From the NCBI GenBank assembly GCA_035771165.1, contig JAWNZC010000088.1, forward strand, positions 2,941,001 to 3,005,000: a stretch of DNA of 64,000 bases, read 5' to 3'. The translations under genes and the position numbers were made by a program. The notes beneath the pieces were generated by a model. That model was not told where the DNA came from and made no database searches. It saw only the letters and a list, made by a program, of their open reading frames with translations. This stretch comes from Paragorgia papillata. Lineage: Eukaryota; Cnidaria; Anthozoa; Scleralcyonacea; Coralliidae. Shown in pieces: positions 37,991 through 51,339 of the stretch; the stretch's first letter is position 1, and each line of letters starts with the position of its first letter.

Positions 37991-38940
37991 CACAAGCTTT
38001 TATTTACTGAGCCACCTACCCAAGACTGTCGCCCAAAATTGACCGCGTTTATAAAATCTCCATCTTTTTTTCAATTAATTTGATATTTGAGTATGTATTA
38101 AGAATCGGTGAGCTACAACTAAATCCAAAATATCGGACTGTTTGACTGAAACGAAATTTTTTTACCCACAAGCTTTTATTTACTGAGCCACCTACCCAAG
38201 ACTGCCGCCCAAAATTGACCGCGTTTATAAAGTCTCCATCTTTTTTTCAATTAACCTGATTTTTCAGTATCTATTAAGAATCGGTGAGTTACAACTAAAT
38301 CCAAAATATCGGACTGTTTGACCGAAACGAAATTTTTTTAACCCACATAGCTTCTATTTACTGAGCAGGTTTATCATAGCTACCCAAGAATGTCACCCAA
38401 AATTGACCGCGTTTATAAAATCTCCATCTTTTTTACAATTAACCTGATATTTGAGTACGTATTAAGAATTGGTGAGTTACAACTAAATCCAAAATATCGG
38501 ACTGTTTGACTGAAACGAAATTTTTTTTACCCACAAGCTTTTATTTACTGAGCCACCTACCCAAGACTGTCGCCCAAAATTGACCGCGTTTATAAAATCT
38601 CCATCTTTTTTTCAATTAATTTGATATTTGAGTATGTATTAAGAATCGGTGAGCTACAACTAAATCCAAAATATCGGACTGTTTGACTGAAACGAAATTT
38701 TTTTACCCACAAGCTTTTATTTACTGAGCCACCTACCCAAGACTGCCGCCCAAAATTGACCGCGTTTATAAAGTCTCCATCTTTTTTTCAATTAACCTGA
38801 TTTTTGAGTATGTATTAAGAATCGGTGAGTTACAACTAAATCCAAAATATCGGACTGTTTGACCGAAACGAATTTTTTTTTACCCACATAGCTTCTATTT
38901 ACTGAGCCGGTTTATCATAGCTACCCAAGAATGTCACCCA
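37991..38940 (+). repeat. S-S doublet block, copy 2 (2769-bp offset from copy 1)
   Basis: S junctions 37991/38167 and 38532/38708 are 176 bp apart within pairs and 541 bp between pairs. 'tttttcagtatctatt' at 38260 matches 35491 exactly, and the next monomer has 'aaattcaccgcg' as at 36171. Confidence 0.87.
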
Positions 38941-40058
38941 AAATTCACCGCGTTTATAAAATTTCCATCTTTTTTACAATTAACCTGATATTTGAGTACG
39001 TATTAAGAATCGGTGAGTTACAACTAAATCCAAAATATCGGACTGTTTCACTGAAACGAATTTTTTTTTTACCCACATAGCTTTTATTTACTGAGCCGGT
39101 TTATACACTAGCTACCCAAGACAGTCGCTCAAAATTGACCGCGTTTATAAAATCTCCATCTTTTTTTCAATTAACCTGATTTTGAGTATGTATTAAGAAT
39201 CGGTGAGTTACAACTAAATCCAAAATATCGGACTGTTTGACTGAAACGAATTTTTTTTACCCACATAGCTTTTATTTACTGAGCCGGTTTATACACCTAC
39301 CCAAGACTGTCATCCAAAATTGACCGCGTTTATAAAATCTCCATCTTTTTTTCAATTAACTTGATATTTGAGTATGTATTAAGAATCGGTGAGCTACAAC
39401 TAAATCCAAAATATTGGACTGTTTGACTGAAACGAAATTTTATTACCCACAAGCTTTTATTTACTGAGCCACCTACCCAAGACTGTCACCCAAAATTGAC
39501 CGCGTTTATAAAATCTCCATCTTCTTTTCAATTACCTGATTTTTGAGTATGTATGAAGTATCGGTGAGTTACAACTAAATCCAAAATATCGGACTGTTGA
39601 CCGAAACGAATTTTTTTTTACCCACATAGATTTTATTTACTGAGCCGGTTTATACACTAGCTACCCAAGACTGTCACCCAAAATTGACCGCGTTTATAAA
39701 ATCTCCATCTTTTTTACAATTAACCTGATATTTGAGTATGTATTAAGAATCGGTGAGTTACAACTAAATCCAAAATATCGGACTGTTTGACCGAAACGAA
39801 TTTTTTTTTACCCACATAGCTTTTATTTATTGAGCCAGGTTTATACACCTACCCAAGACTGTCGCCCAAAATTGACCGCGTTTATAAAATATCCATCTTT
39901 TTTTCAATTAACTTGATATTTGGGTATGTATTAAGAATCGGTGAGTTACAACTAAATCCAAAATATCGGACTGTTTGACTGAAACGAAATTTTTTTTGAC
40001 CCACATACCTTTTATTTACTGAGCGGGTTTATACACTAGCTACCCAAGACTGTCGCCC

Positions 40059-40450
40059 AAAATTGACCGCGTTTATAAAATATCGTATCTCCATCTTTTT
40101 TTCCAATTAACCTGATATTTGAGAATGTATTAAGAAACGGTGAGTTAAAACTAAATCCAAAATATCGGACTGTTTGACCGAAACGAATTTTTTTTTACCC
40201 ACATAGCTTTTATTTATTGAGCCAGGTTTATACACCTACGCAAGAATGTCGCCCAAAATTGACCGCGTTTATAAAATATCGTATCTCCATCTTTTTTTCC
40301 AATTAACCTGATATTTGAGAATGTATTAAGAAACGGTGAGTTACAACTAAATCCAAAATATGGGACTGGTTGACTGAAACGAATTTTTTTCCTTCCCACA
40401 TAGCTTTTATTTACTGAGCCGGTTTATACACCTACCCAAGACTGTCGCCC
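40059..40450 (+). repeat. X-X doublet
   Basis: Anchors 40059, 40255 and 40451 give 196 bp twice. It is the counterpart of 33951-34342. The monomer on its left has lost one full copy relative to that locus: the 'gagcgggtttatacactag' junction leads straight into 'atcgtatctcc'. Confidence 0.9.
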
Positions 40451-41000
40451 AAAATTGACCGCGTTTATAAAATCTCCATCTTTTTTACAATTAACCTGAT
40501 ATTTGAGTACGTATTAAGAATCGGTGAGTTACAACTAAATCCAAAATATCGGACTGTTTGACCGAAACGAAATTTTTTTTACCCACATAGCTTTTATTTA
40601 CTGAGCCGGTTTATACACCTACCCAAGACTGTCGCCCAAAATTGACCGCGTTTATAAAATCTCCATCTTTTTTTCAATTAACTTGATATTTGAGTATGTA
40701 TTAAGAATAAGTGAGCTACAACTAAATCCAAAATATCGGACTGTTTGACTGAAACGAAATTTTTTTACCCACAAGCTTTTATTTACTGAGCCACCTACCC
40801 AAGACTGTCGCCCAAAATTGGCCGCGTTTATAAAATCTCCATCTTCTTTTCAATTAACCTGATTTTTGAGTATGTATTAAGTATCGGTGAGTTACAACTA
40901 AATCCAAAATATCGGACTGCTTGACCGAAACGAAATTTTTTTTACCCACATAGCTTTTATTTACTGAGCCGGTTTATACACCTACCCAAGACTGTCGCCC

Positions 41001-41196
41001 AAAATTGACCGCGTTTATAAAATATCGTATCTCCATCTTTTTTCCAATTAACCTGATATTTGAGAATGTATTAAGAAACGGTGAGTTACAACTAAATCCA
41101 AAATATCGGACTGTTTGACCGAAACGATTTTTTTTTACCCACATAGCTTTTATTTAGTGAGCCGGTTTATACACTAGCTACCCAAGACTGTCACCC
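41001..41196 (+). repeat. X monomer (196 bp)
   Basis: Counterpart of the X copy at 34893: 'atcgtat', 'gagaatgtatt', 'agaaacgg', then 'gaccgaaacgattttt' and a 'tttagtgagcc' junction. Confidence 0.87.
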
Positions 41197-41328
41197 AAAA
41201 TTGACCGCGTTTATGAAATCTCCATCTTTTTTTCAATTAACCTGATATTTTAGTATGTATTAAGAATCGGTGAGTTACAACTAAATTCAAAATATCGGAC
41301 TGTTTGACTGAAACGAAATTTTTTTACC

Positions 41329-42280
41329 CACAAGCTTTTATTTACTGAGCCACCTACCCAAGACTGTCGCCCAAAATTGACCGCGTTTATAAAATGTCCA
41401 TCTTTTTTTCAATTAATTTTATATTTGAGTATGTATTAAGAATCGGTGAGCTACAACTAAATCCAAAATATCGGACTGTTTGACTGAAACGAAATTTTTT
41501 TACCCACAAGCTTTTATTTACTGAGCCACCTACCCAAGACTGCCGCCCAAAATTGACCGCGTTTATAAAGTCTCCATCTTTTTTTCAATTAACCTGATTT
41601 TTGAGTATCTATTAAGAATCGGTGAGTTACAACTAAATCCAAAATATCGGACTGTTTGACCGAAACGAAATTTTTTTAACCCACATAGCTTATATTTACT
41701 GAGCAGGTTTATCATAGCTACCCAAGAATGTCACCCAAAATTGACCGCGTTTATAAAATCTCCATCTTTTTTACAATTAACCTGATATTTGAGTACGTAT
41801 TAAGAATCGGTGAGTTACAACTAAATCCAAAATATCGGACTGTTTGACTGAAACGAAATTTTTTTACCCACAAGCTTTTATTTACTGAGCCACCTACCCA
41901 AGACTGTCGCCCAAAATTGACCGCGTTTATAAAATCTCCATCTTTTTTTCAATTAACTTGATATTTGAGTATGTATTAAGAATCGGTGAGCTACAACTAA
42001 ATCCAAAATATCGGACTGTTTGACTGAAACGAAATTTTTTTACCCACAAGCTTTTATTTACTGAGCCACCTACCCAAGACTGTCGCCCAAAATTGACCGC
42101 GTTTATAAAATCTCCATCTTTTTTTCAATTAACCTGATTTTTGAGTATGTATTAAGAATCGGTGAGTTACAACTAAATCCAAAATATCGGACTGTTTGAC
42201 CGAAACGAATTTTTTTTTACCCACATAGCTTCTATTTACTGAGCCGGTTTATCATAGCTACCCAAGAATGTCACCCAAAA
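41329..42280 (+). repeat. S-S doublet block, copy 3
   Basis: S junctions 41329/41505 and 41869/42045. It shares 'taattttatatttg' with 35222-36170. Here 'gagtatctatt' replaces 'cagtatctatt', and the second pair has lost 'aaagtctcc' and 'gactgccgccc', so it has been partly homogenised towards ordinary S copies. Confidence 0.85.
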
Positions 42281-42554
42281 TTGACCGCGTTTATAAAATG
42301 TCCATCTTTTTTACAATTAACCTGATATTTGAGTATGTATTAAGAATCGGTGAGTTACAACTAAATCCAAAATATCGGACTGTTTGACCGAAACGATTTT
42401 TTTTTACCCACATAGCTTTTATTTACTGAGCCGGTTTATACACTAGCTACCCAAGACTGTCGCCCAAAATTGACCGCGTTTATAAAATCTCCATCTTTTT
42501 TTCAATTAACCTGATATTTTAGTATGTATTAAGAATCGGTGAGTTACAACTAAA

Positions 42555-43010
42555 TCCAAAATATTGGACTGTTTGACCGGAACGAATTTTTTTTACCCAC
42601 ATAGCTTTTACTTACTGAGCCTGTTTATACACCTAAGCAAGACTGTCGCCCAAAATTGACCACGTTTATAAAATCTCCATCTTTTTTTCAATTAACTTGA
42701 TATTTGAGTATGTATTAAGAATCGGTGAGCTACAACTAAATCCAAAATATCGGACTGTTTGACTGAAACGAAATTTTTTTACCCACAAGCTTTTATTTAC
42801 TGAGCCACCTACCCAAGACCGTCACCCAAAATTGGCCGCGTTTATAAAATCTCCATCTTCTTTTCAATTAACCTGATTTTTGAGTATGTATTAAGTATCG
42901 GTGAGTTACAACTAAATCCAAAATATGGGACTGTTTGACCGAAACGAATTTTTTTTTACCCACATAGCTTTTATTTACTGAGCCGGTTTATACACCTACC
43001 CAAGACTGTC
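42555..43010 (+). repeat. 'aatattgg / tttacttac' variant block
   Basis: 'aaaatattggactg' with 'gaccggaac' and 'gcttttacttactgag' (42604), then S at 42784 and 'aaaatatgggactg', also occurs at 57.6-58.0 kb and 59.8-60.2 kb. Its offset to the first of these is 15021 bp at both 'acttactgag' and the S junction. Confidence 0.82.
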
Positions 43011-44320
43011 GCCCAAAATTGACCGCGTTTATAAAATCTCCATCTTTTTTTCAATTAACCTGATATTTGAGTATGTATTAAGAATCGGTGAGTTACAACT
43101 AAATCCAAAATATCGGACTGTTTGACTGAAACGAATTTTTTTTTCTTCCCACATAGCTTTTATTTACTGAGCCGGTTTATACACCTACCCAAGACTGTCG
43201 CCCAAAATTGACCGCGTTTATAAAATCTCCATCTTTTTTTCAATTAACCTGATTTTTGAGTATGTATTAAGAATCGGTGAGTTACAACTAAATCCAAAAT
43301 ATCGGACTGTTTGACTGAAACGAAATTTTTTTTACCCACATAGCTTTTATTTACTGAGCCGGTTTATCATAGCTACCCAAGAATGTCACCCAAAATTGAC
43401 CGCGTTTATAAAATCTCCATCTTTTTTACAATTAAACTGATATTTTAGTATGTATTAAGAATCGGTGAGTTAGAACTAAATCCAAAATATCGGACTGTTT
43501 GACTGAAACGAAATTTTTTTTTACCCACATAGCTTTTATTTACTGAGCCAGTTTATACACTAGCTACACAAGACTGTCGCCCAAAATTGACCGCTTTTAT
43601 AAAATCTCCATCTTTTTTTCAATTAACCTGATATTTGAGTATGTAGTAAGAATCGGTGAGTTACAACTAAATCCAAAATATCGGACTGTTTGACCGGAAC
43701 GAATTTTTTTTAACCCACATAGCTTTTATTTACTGAGCCCGTTTATACACCTACGCAAGACTGTCGCCCAAAATTGACCGCGTTTATAAAATCTCCATCT
43801 TTTTTTCAATTAACTTGATATTTGAGTATGTATTAAGAATCGGTGAGCTACAACTAAATCCAAAATATCGGACTGTTTGACTGAAACGAAATTTTTTTAC
43901 CCACAAGCTTTTATTTACTGAGCCACCTACCCAAGACTGTCGCCCAAAATTGACCGCGTTTATAAAATCTCCATCTTTTTTTCAATTAACCTGATTTTTG
44001 AGTATGTATTAAGAATCGGTGAGTTACAACTAAATCCAAAATATGGGACTGTTTGACCGAAACAAATTTTTTTTTACCCACATAGCTTCTATTTACTGAG
44101 CCGGTTTATCATAGCTACCCAAGACTGTCGCCCAAAATTGACCGCGTTTATAAAATCTCCATCTTCTTTTCAATTAACCTGATTTTTGAGTATGTATTAA
44201 GTATCGGTGAGTTACAACTAAATCCAAAATATCGGACTGTTTGACCGAAACGAAATTTTTTTTACCCACATAGCTTTTATTTACTGAGCCGGTTTATACA
44301 CCTACCCAAGACTGTCGCCC

Positions 44321-44516
44321 AAAATTGACCGCGTTTATAAAATATCCTATCTCCATCTTTTTTTCCAATTAACCGGATATTTGAGAAGGTATTAAGAAAC
44401 GGTGAGTTACAACTAAATCCAAAATATCGGACTGGTTGACTGAAACGAATTTTTTTTCTTCCCACATAGCTTTTATTTACTGAGCCGGTTTATACACCTA
44501 CCCAAGACTGTCGCCC
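44321..44516 (+). repeat. X monomer (196 bp)
   Basis: It has the 'atcctat' and 'gagaaggtatt' form plus 'ggactggttgac' and 'cttcccac', the same haplotype as the left member of the 23.1- and 32.4-kb doublets. Here it is single. Confidence 0.9.
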
Positions 44517-44835
44517 AAAATTGACCGCGTTTATAAAATCTCCATCTTTTTTTCAATTAACTTGATATTTGAGTATGTATTAAGAATCGGTGAGTTACAA
44601 CTAAATCCAAAATATCGGACTGTTTGACCGAAACGAATTTTTTTTAACCCACATAGCTTTTATTTACTGAGCCGGTTTATACACCTACCCAAGACTGTCG
44701 CCCAAAATTGACCGCGTTTATAAAATCTCCATCTTTTTTTCAATTAACTTGATATTTGAGTATGTATTAAGAATCGGTGAGCTACAACTAAATCCAAAAT
44801 ATCGGACTGTTTGACTGAAACGAAATTTTTTTACC

Positions 44836-45187
44836 CACAAGCTTTTATTTACTGAGCCACCTACCCAAGACTGTCGCCCAAAATTGACCGCGTTTATAAA
44901 ATCTCCATCTTTTTTTCAATTAACTTGATATTTGAGTATGTATTAAGAATCGGTGAGCTACAACTAAATCCAAAATATCGGACTGTTTGACTGAAACGAA
45001 ATTTTTTTACCCACAAGCTTTTATTTACTGAGCCACCTACCCAAGACTGTCGCCCAAAATTGACCGCGTTTATAAAATCTCCATCTTTTTTTCAATTAAC
45101 CTGATTTTTGAGTATGTATTAAGAATCGGTGAGTTACAACTAAATCCAAAATATCGGACTGTTTGACCGAAACGAAATTTTTTTTAC
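44836..45187 (+). repeat. S-S doublet
   Basis: S junctions 44836 and 45012 are 176 bp apart. Unlike the 35-42 kb blocks there is no second pair, and the private 'aaagtctcc' change is absent, so it may be an independent S-S junction. Confidence 0.8.
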
Positions 45188-45979
45188 CCACATAGCTTCT
45201 ATTTACTGAGCCGGTTTATCATAGCTACCCAAGAATGTCACCCAAAATTGACCGCGTTTATAATATCTCCATCTTTTTTTCAATTAACCTGATATTTGAG
45301 TATGTATTAAGAATCGGTGAGTTACAACTAAATCCAAAATATCGGACTGTTTGACTGAAACGAATTTTTTTTTACCCACATAGCTTTTATTTACTGAGCC
45401 GGTTTATACACCTACCCAAGACTGTCGCCCAAAATTGACCGCGTTTATAAAATCTCCATCTTTTTTTCAATTAACCTGATATTTGAGTATGTATTAAGAA
45501 TCGGTGAGTTACAACTAAATCCAAAATATCGGACTGTTTGACTGAAACGAATTTTTTTTACCCACATAGCTTTTATTTACTGAGCCGGTTTATACACCTA
45601 CGCAAGACTGTCGCCCAAAATTGACCGCGTTTATAAAATCTCCATCTTTTTTTCAATTAACTTGATATTTGAGTATGTATTAAGAATCGGTGAGCTACAA
45701 CTAAATCCAAAATATTGGACTGTTTGACTGAAACGAAATTTTTTTACCCACAAGCTTTTATTTACTGAGCCACCTACCCAAGACTGTCACCCAAAATTGA
45801 CCGCGTTTATAAAATCTCCATCTTTTTTTCAATTAACCTGATTTTTGAGTATGTATTAAGTATCGGTGAGTTACAACTAAATCCAAAATATCGGACTGTT
45901 TGACCGAAACGAATTTTTTTTTACCCACATAGCTTTTATTTACTGAGCCGGTTTATACACCTACCCAAGACTGTCGCCC

Positions 45980-46173
45980 AAAATTGACCGCGTTTATAAA
46001 ATATTGTATCTCCATCTTTTTTTTCAATTAACCTGATATTTGAGTATGTATTAAGAAACGGTGAGTTACAACTAAATCCAAAATATCGGACTGTTTGACT
46101 GAAACGAATTTTTTTTACCCACATAGCTTTTATTTACTGAGCCGGTTTATACACCTACCCAAGACTGTCGCCC
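45980..46173 (+). repeat. X-like monomer (194 bp)
   Basis: It carries 'attgtat' as in the leftmost X, eight Ts without the extra C, and 'agaaacgg', but 'gagtatg' and 'ggactgtttgac' as in L. Confidence 0.85.
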
Positions 46174-47287
46174 AAAATTGACCGCGTTTATAAAATCTCC
46201 ATCTTTTTTTCAATTAACCTGATATTTGAGTATGTATTAAGAATCGGTGAGTTACAACTAAATCCAAAATATCGGACTGTTTGACTGAAACGAAATTTTT
46301 TTTTACCCACATAGCTTTTATTTACTGAGCCAGTTTATACACTAGCTACCCAAGACTGTCGCCCAAAATTGACCGCGTTTATAAAATCTCCATCTTTTTT
46401 TCAATTAACCTGATATTTGAGTATGTATTAAGAATCGGTGAGTTACAACTAAATCCAAAATATCGGACTGTTTGACTGAAACGAATTTTTTTTACCCACA
46501 TAGCTTTTATTTACTGACCCGGTTTATACACCTACCCAAGACTGTCATCCAAAATTGACCGCGTTTATAAAATCTCCATCTTTTTTTCAATTAACCTGAT
46601 ATTTTAGTATGTATTAAGAATCGGTGAGTTACAACTAAATCCAAAATATCGGACTGTTTGACTGAAACGAATTTTTTTTCTTCCCACATAGCTTTTATTT
46701 ACTGAGCCGGTTTATACACCTACCCAAGACTGTCGCCCAAAATTGACCGCGTTTATAAAATCTCCATCTTTTTTTCAATTAACTTGATATTTGAGTATGT
46801 ATTAAGAATCGGTGAGTTACAACTAAATCCAAAATATCGGACTGTTTGACTGAAACGAATTTTTTTTACCCACATAGCTTTTATTTACTGAGCCGGTTTA
46901 TACACCTACCCAAGACTGTCATCCAAAATTGACCGCGTTTATAAAATCTCCATCTTTTTTTCAATTAACTTGATATTTGAGTATGTATTAAGAATCGGTG
47001 AGCTACAACTAAATCCAAAATATCGGACTGTTTGACTGAAACGAAATTTTTTTACCCACAAGCTTTTATTTACTGAGCCACCTACCCAAGACTGTCGCCC
47101 AAAATTGACCGCGTTTATAAAATCTCCATCTTTTTTTCAATTAACCTGATTTTTGAGTATGTATTAAGAATCGGTGAGTTACAACTAAATCCAAAATATC
47201 GGACTGTTTGACCGAAACAAAATTTTTTTTACCCACATAGCTTTTATTTACTGAGCCGGTTTATACACCTACCCAAGACTGTCGCCC

Positions 47288-47481
47288 AAAATTGACCGCG
47301 TTTATAAAATATTGTATCTCCATCTTTTTTTTCAATTAACCTGATATTTGAGTATGTATTAAGAATCGGTGAGTTACAACTAAATCCAAAATATCGGACT
47401 GTTTGACTGAAACGAATTTTTTTTTCCCACATAGCTTTTATTTACTGAGCCGGTTTATACACCTACCCAAGACTGTCGCCC
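47288..47481 (+). repeat. X-like monomer (194 bp)
   Basis: 'attgtat' insert with otherwise L-type 'gagtatg' and 'agaatcgg'. It ends 'tttttcccacatag'. With the 45980 copy it shows the insert can occur without the other X markers. Confidence 0.85.
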
Positions 47482-48407
47482 AAAATTGACCGCGTTTATA
47501 AAATCTCCATCTTTTTTTCAATTAACCTGATATTTTAGTATGTATTAAGAATCGGTGAGTTACAACTAAATCCAAAATATCGGACTGTTTGACTGAAACG
47601 AAATTTTTTTTTACCCACAAAGCTTTTATTTACTGAGCCAGTTTATACACTAGCTACACAAGACTGTCGCCCAAAATTGACCGCGTTTATAAAATCTCCA
47701 TCTTTTTTTCAATTAACCTGATATTTTAGTATGTATTAAGAATCGGTGAGTTACAACTAAATCCAAAATATCGGACTGTTTGACTGAAACGAATTTTTTT
47801 TACCCACATAGCTTTTATTTACTGAGCCGGTTTATACACCTACGCAAGACTGTCATCCAAAATTGACCGCGTTTATAAAATCTCCATCTTTTTTTCAATT
47901 AACCTGATATTTGAGTATGTATTAAGAATCGGTGAGTTACAACTAAATCCAAAATATCGGACTGTTTGACTGAAACGAATTTTTTTTACCCACATAGCTT
48001 TTATTTACTGACCAGGTTTATACACCTACCCAAGACTGTCACCCAAAATTGACCGCGTTTATAAAATCTCCATCTTTTTTTCAATTAACTTGATATTTGA
48101 GTATGTATTAAGAATCGGTGAGCTACAACTAAATCCAAAATATCGGACTGTTTGACTGAAACGAAATTTTTTTACCCACAAGCTTTTATTTAGTGAGCCA
48201 CCTACCCAAGACTGCCGCCCAAAATTGACCGCGTTTATAAAATCTCCATCTTTTTTACAATTAACCTGATATTTGAGTACGTATTAAGAATCGGTGAGTT
48301 ACAACTAAATCCAAAATATCGGACTGTTTGACCGAAACGAATTTTTTTTTACCCACATAGCTTTTATTTACAGAGCCGGTTTATACACCTACCCAAGACT
48401 GTCGCCC

Positions 48408-48603
48408 AAAATTGACCGCGTTTATAAAATATCGTATCTCCATCTTTTTTTTCAATTAACCTGATATTTGAGAATGTATTAAGAAACGGTGAGTTACAAC
48501 TAAATCCAAAATATCGGACTGGTTGACTGAAACGAATTTTTTTTCTTCCCACATAGCTTTTATTTACTGAGCCGGTTTATACACCTACCCAAGACTGTCG
48601 CCC
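48408..48603 (+). repeat. X monomer (196 bp)
   Basis: 'atcgtat', eight Ts, 'gagaatgtatt', 'agaaacgg', 'ggactggttgac' and 'cttcccac'. The preceding junction has 'tttacagagcc' for 'tttactgagcc', also seen near 24406 and 56167. Confidence 0.9.
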
Positions 48604-50204
48604 AAAATTGACCGCGTTTATAAAATCTCCATCTTTTTTTCAATTAACCTGATATTTGAGTATGTATTAAGAATCGGTGAGTTACAACTAAATCCAAAAT
48701 ATCGGACTGTTTGACTGAAACGAATTTTTTTTTACCCACATAGCTTTTATTTACTGAGCCGGTTTATACACTAGCTACCCAAGACTGTCGCCCAAAATTG
48801 ACCGCGTTTATAAAATCTCCATCTTTTTTTCAATTAACCTGATATTTTAGTATGTATTAAGAATCGGTGAGTCACAACTAAATCCAAAATATCGGACTGT
48901 TTGACTGAAACGAAATTTTTTTTTACCCACAAAGCTTTTATTTACTGAGCCAGTTTATACACTAGCTACACAAGACTGTCGCCCAAAATTGACCGCTTTT
49001 ATAAAATCTCCATCTTTTTTTCAATTAACCTGATATTTGAGTATGTATTAAGAATCGGTGAGTTACAACTAAATCCAAAATATCGGACTGTTTGACTGAA
49101 ACGAATTGTTTTTACCCACATAGCTTTTATTTACTGACCCGGTTTATACACCTACGCAAGACTGTCATCCAAAATTGACCGCGTTTATAAAATCTCCATC
49201 TTTTTTTCAATTAACTTGATATTTGAGTATGTATTAAGAATCGGTGAGCTACAACTAAATCCAAAATATCGGACTGTTTGACTGAAACGAAATTTTTTTA
49301 CCCACAAGCTTTTATTTACTGAGCCACCTACCCAAGACTGTCGCCCAAAATTGGCCGCGTTTATAAAATCTCCATCTTCTTTTCAATTAACCTGATTTTT
49401 GAGTATGTATTAAGTATCGGTGAGTTACAACTAAATCCAAAATATCGGACTGTTTGACCGAAACGAAATTTTTTTTACCCACATAGCTTTTATTTACTGA
49501 GCCGGTTTATACACCTACCCAAGACTGTCGCCCAAAATTGACCGCGTTTATAAAATCTCCATCTTTTTTTCAATTAACCTGATATTTGAGTATGTAGTAA
49601 GAATCGGTGAGTTACAACTAAATCCAAAATATCGGACTGTTTGACCGAAACGAATTTTTTTTTACCCACATAGCTTTTATTTACTGAGCCGGTTTATACA
49701 CCTACCCAAGACTGTCGCCCAAAATTGACCGCGTTTATAAAATCTCCATCTTTTTTTCAATTAACTTGATATTTGAGTATGTATTAAGAATCGGTGAGCT
49801 ACAACTAAATCCAAAATATCGGACTGTTTGACTGAAACGAAATTTTTTTACCCACAAGCTTTTATTTACTGAGCCACCTACCCAAGACTGTCGCCCAAAA
49901 TTTGCCGCGTTTATAAAATCTCCATCTTCTTTTCAATTAACCTGATTTTTGAGTATGTATTAAGAAACGGTGAGTTACAACTAAATCCAAAATATCGGAC
50001 TGTTTGACCGAAACGAAATTTTTTTTACCCACATAGCTTTTATTTACTGAGCCGGTTTATACACCTACCCAAGACTGTCGCCCAAAATTGACCGCGTTTA
50101 TAAAATCTCCATCTTTTTTTCAATTAACTTGATATTTGAGTATGTATTAAGAATCGGTGAGCTACAACTAAATCCAAAATATCGGACTGTTTGACTGAAA
50201 CGAA

Positions 50205-51230
50205 TTTTTTTTCTACCCACATAGCTTTTATTTACTGAGCCGATTTATACACCTACCCAAGACTGTCGCCCAAAATTGACCGCGTTTATAAAATCTCCAT
50301 CTTTTTTTCAATTAACCTGATATTTTAGTATGTATTAAGAATCGGTGAGTTACAACTAAATCCAAAATATCGGACTGTTTCACTGAAACGAATTTTTTTT
50401 TTACCCACATAGCTTTTATTTACTGAGCCGGTTTATACACTAGCTACCCAAGACTGTCGCCCAAAATTGACCGCGTTTATAAAATCTCCATCTTTTTTTC
50501 AATTAACCTGATATTTTAGTATGTATTAAGAATCGGTGAGTTACAACTAAATCCAAAATATCGGACTGTTTGACTGAAACGAAATTTTTTTACCAGCAAG
50601 CTTTTATTTACTGAGCCACCTACCCAAGACTGTCGCCCAAAATTCACCGCGTTTATAAAATCTCCATCTTTTTTACAATTAACCTGATATTTGAGTACGT
50701 ATTAAGAATCGGTGAGTTACAACTAAATCCAAAATATCGGACTGTTTGACCGAAACGATTTTTTTTTAACCACATAGCTTTTATTTACTGAGCCGGTTTA
50801 TACACTAGCTACCCAAGACTGTCGCCCAAAATTGACCGCGTTTATAAAATCTCCATCTTTTTTTCAATTAACCTGATATTTTAGTATGTATTAAGAATCG
50901 GTGAGTTACAACTAAATCCAAAATATCGGACTGTTTGACCGAAACTATTTTTTTTTACCCACATAGATTTTATTTACTGAGCCGGTTTATACACTAGCTA
51001 CCCAAGACTGTCACCCAAAATTGACCGCGTTTATAAAATCTCCATCTTTTTTACAATTAACCTGATATTTGAGTATGTATTAAGAATCGGTGAGTTACAA
51101 CTAAATCCAAAATATCGGACTGTTTGACCGAAACGAATTTTTTTTTACCCACATAGCTTTTATTTATTGAGCCAGGTTTATACACCTACCCAAGACTGTC
51201 GCCCAAAATTGACCGCGTTTATAAAATCTC
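50205..51230 (+). repeat. Long-range duplicate, copy 2 (17.44-kb offset)
   Basis: 'gagccgattta' (50236), 'accagcaagctt' (50593), 'gaaactattttt' (50941) and 'catagatttta' correspond to 32794, 33150 and 33309-33340. One monomer more is present here between the second and third markers. Confidence 0.8.
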
Positions 51231-51339
51231 CATCTTTTTTTCAATTAACTTGATATTTGAGTATGTATTAAGAATCGGTGAGTTACAACTAAATCCAAAA
51301 TATCGGACTGTTTGACTGAAACGAAATTTTTTTTTACCC

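Larger units (their letters stand above)
40010..42260 (+). repeat. Long-range duplicate, copy 2 (6108-bp offset)
   Basis: Partner of 33900-36150. Left of about 40059 the correspondence continues with a one-monomer shift: 'catagatttta' at 39626 against 33331, offset 6295 bp. This marks a single-monomer loss in the right copy. Differences inside the block are few. Confidence 0.87.
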
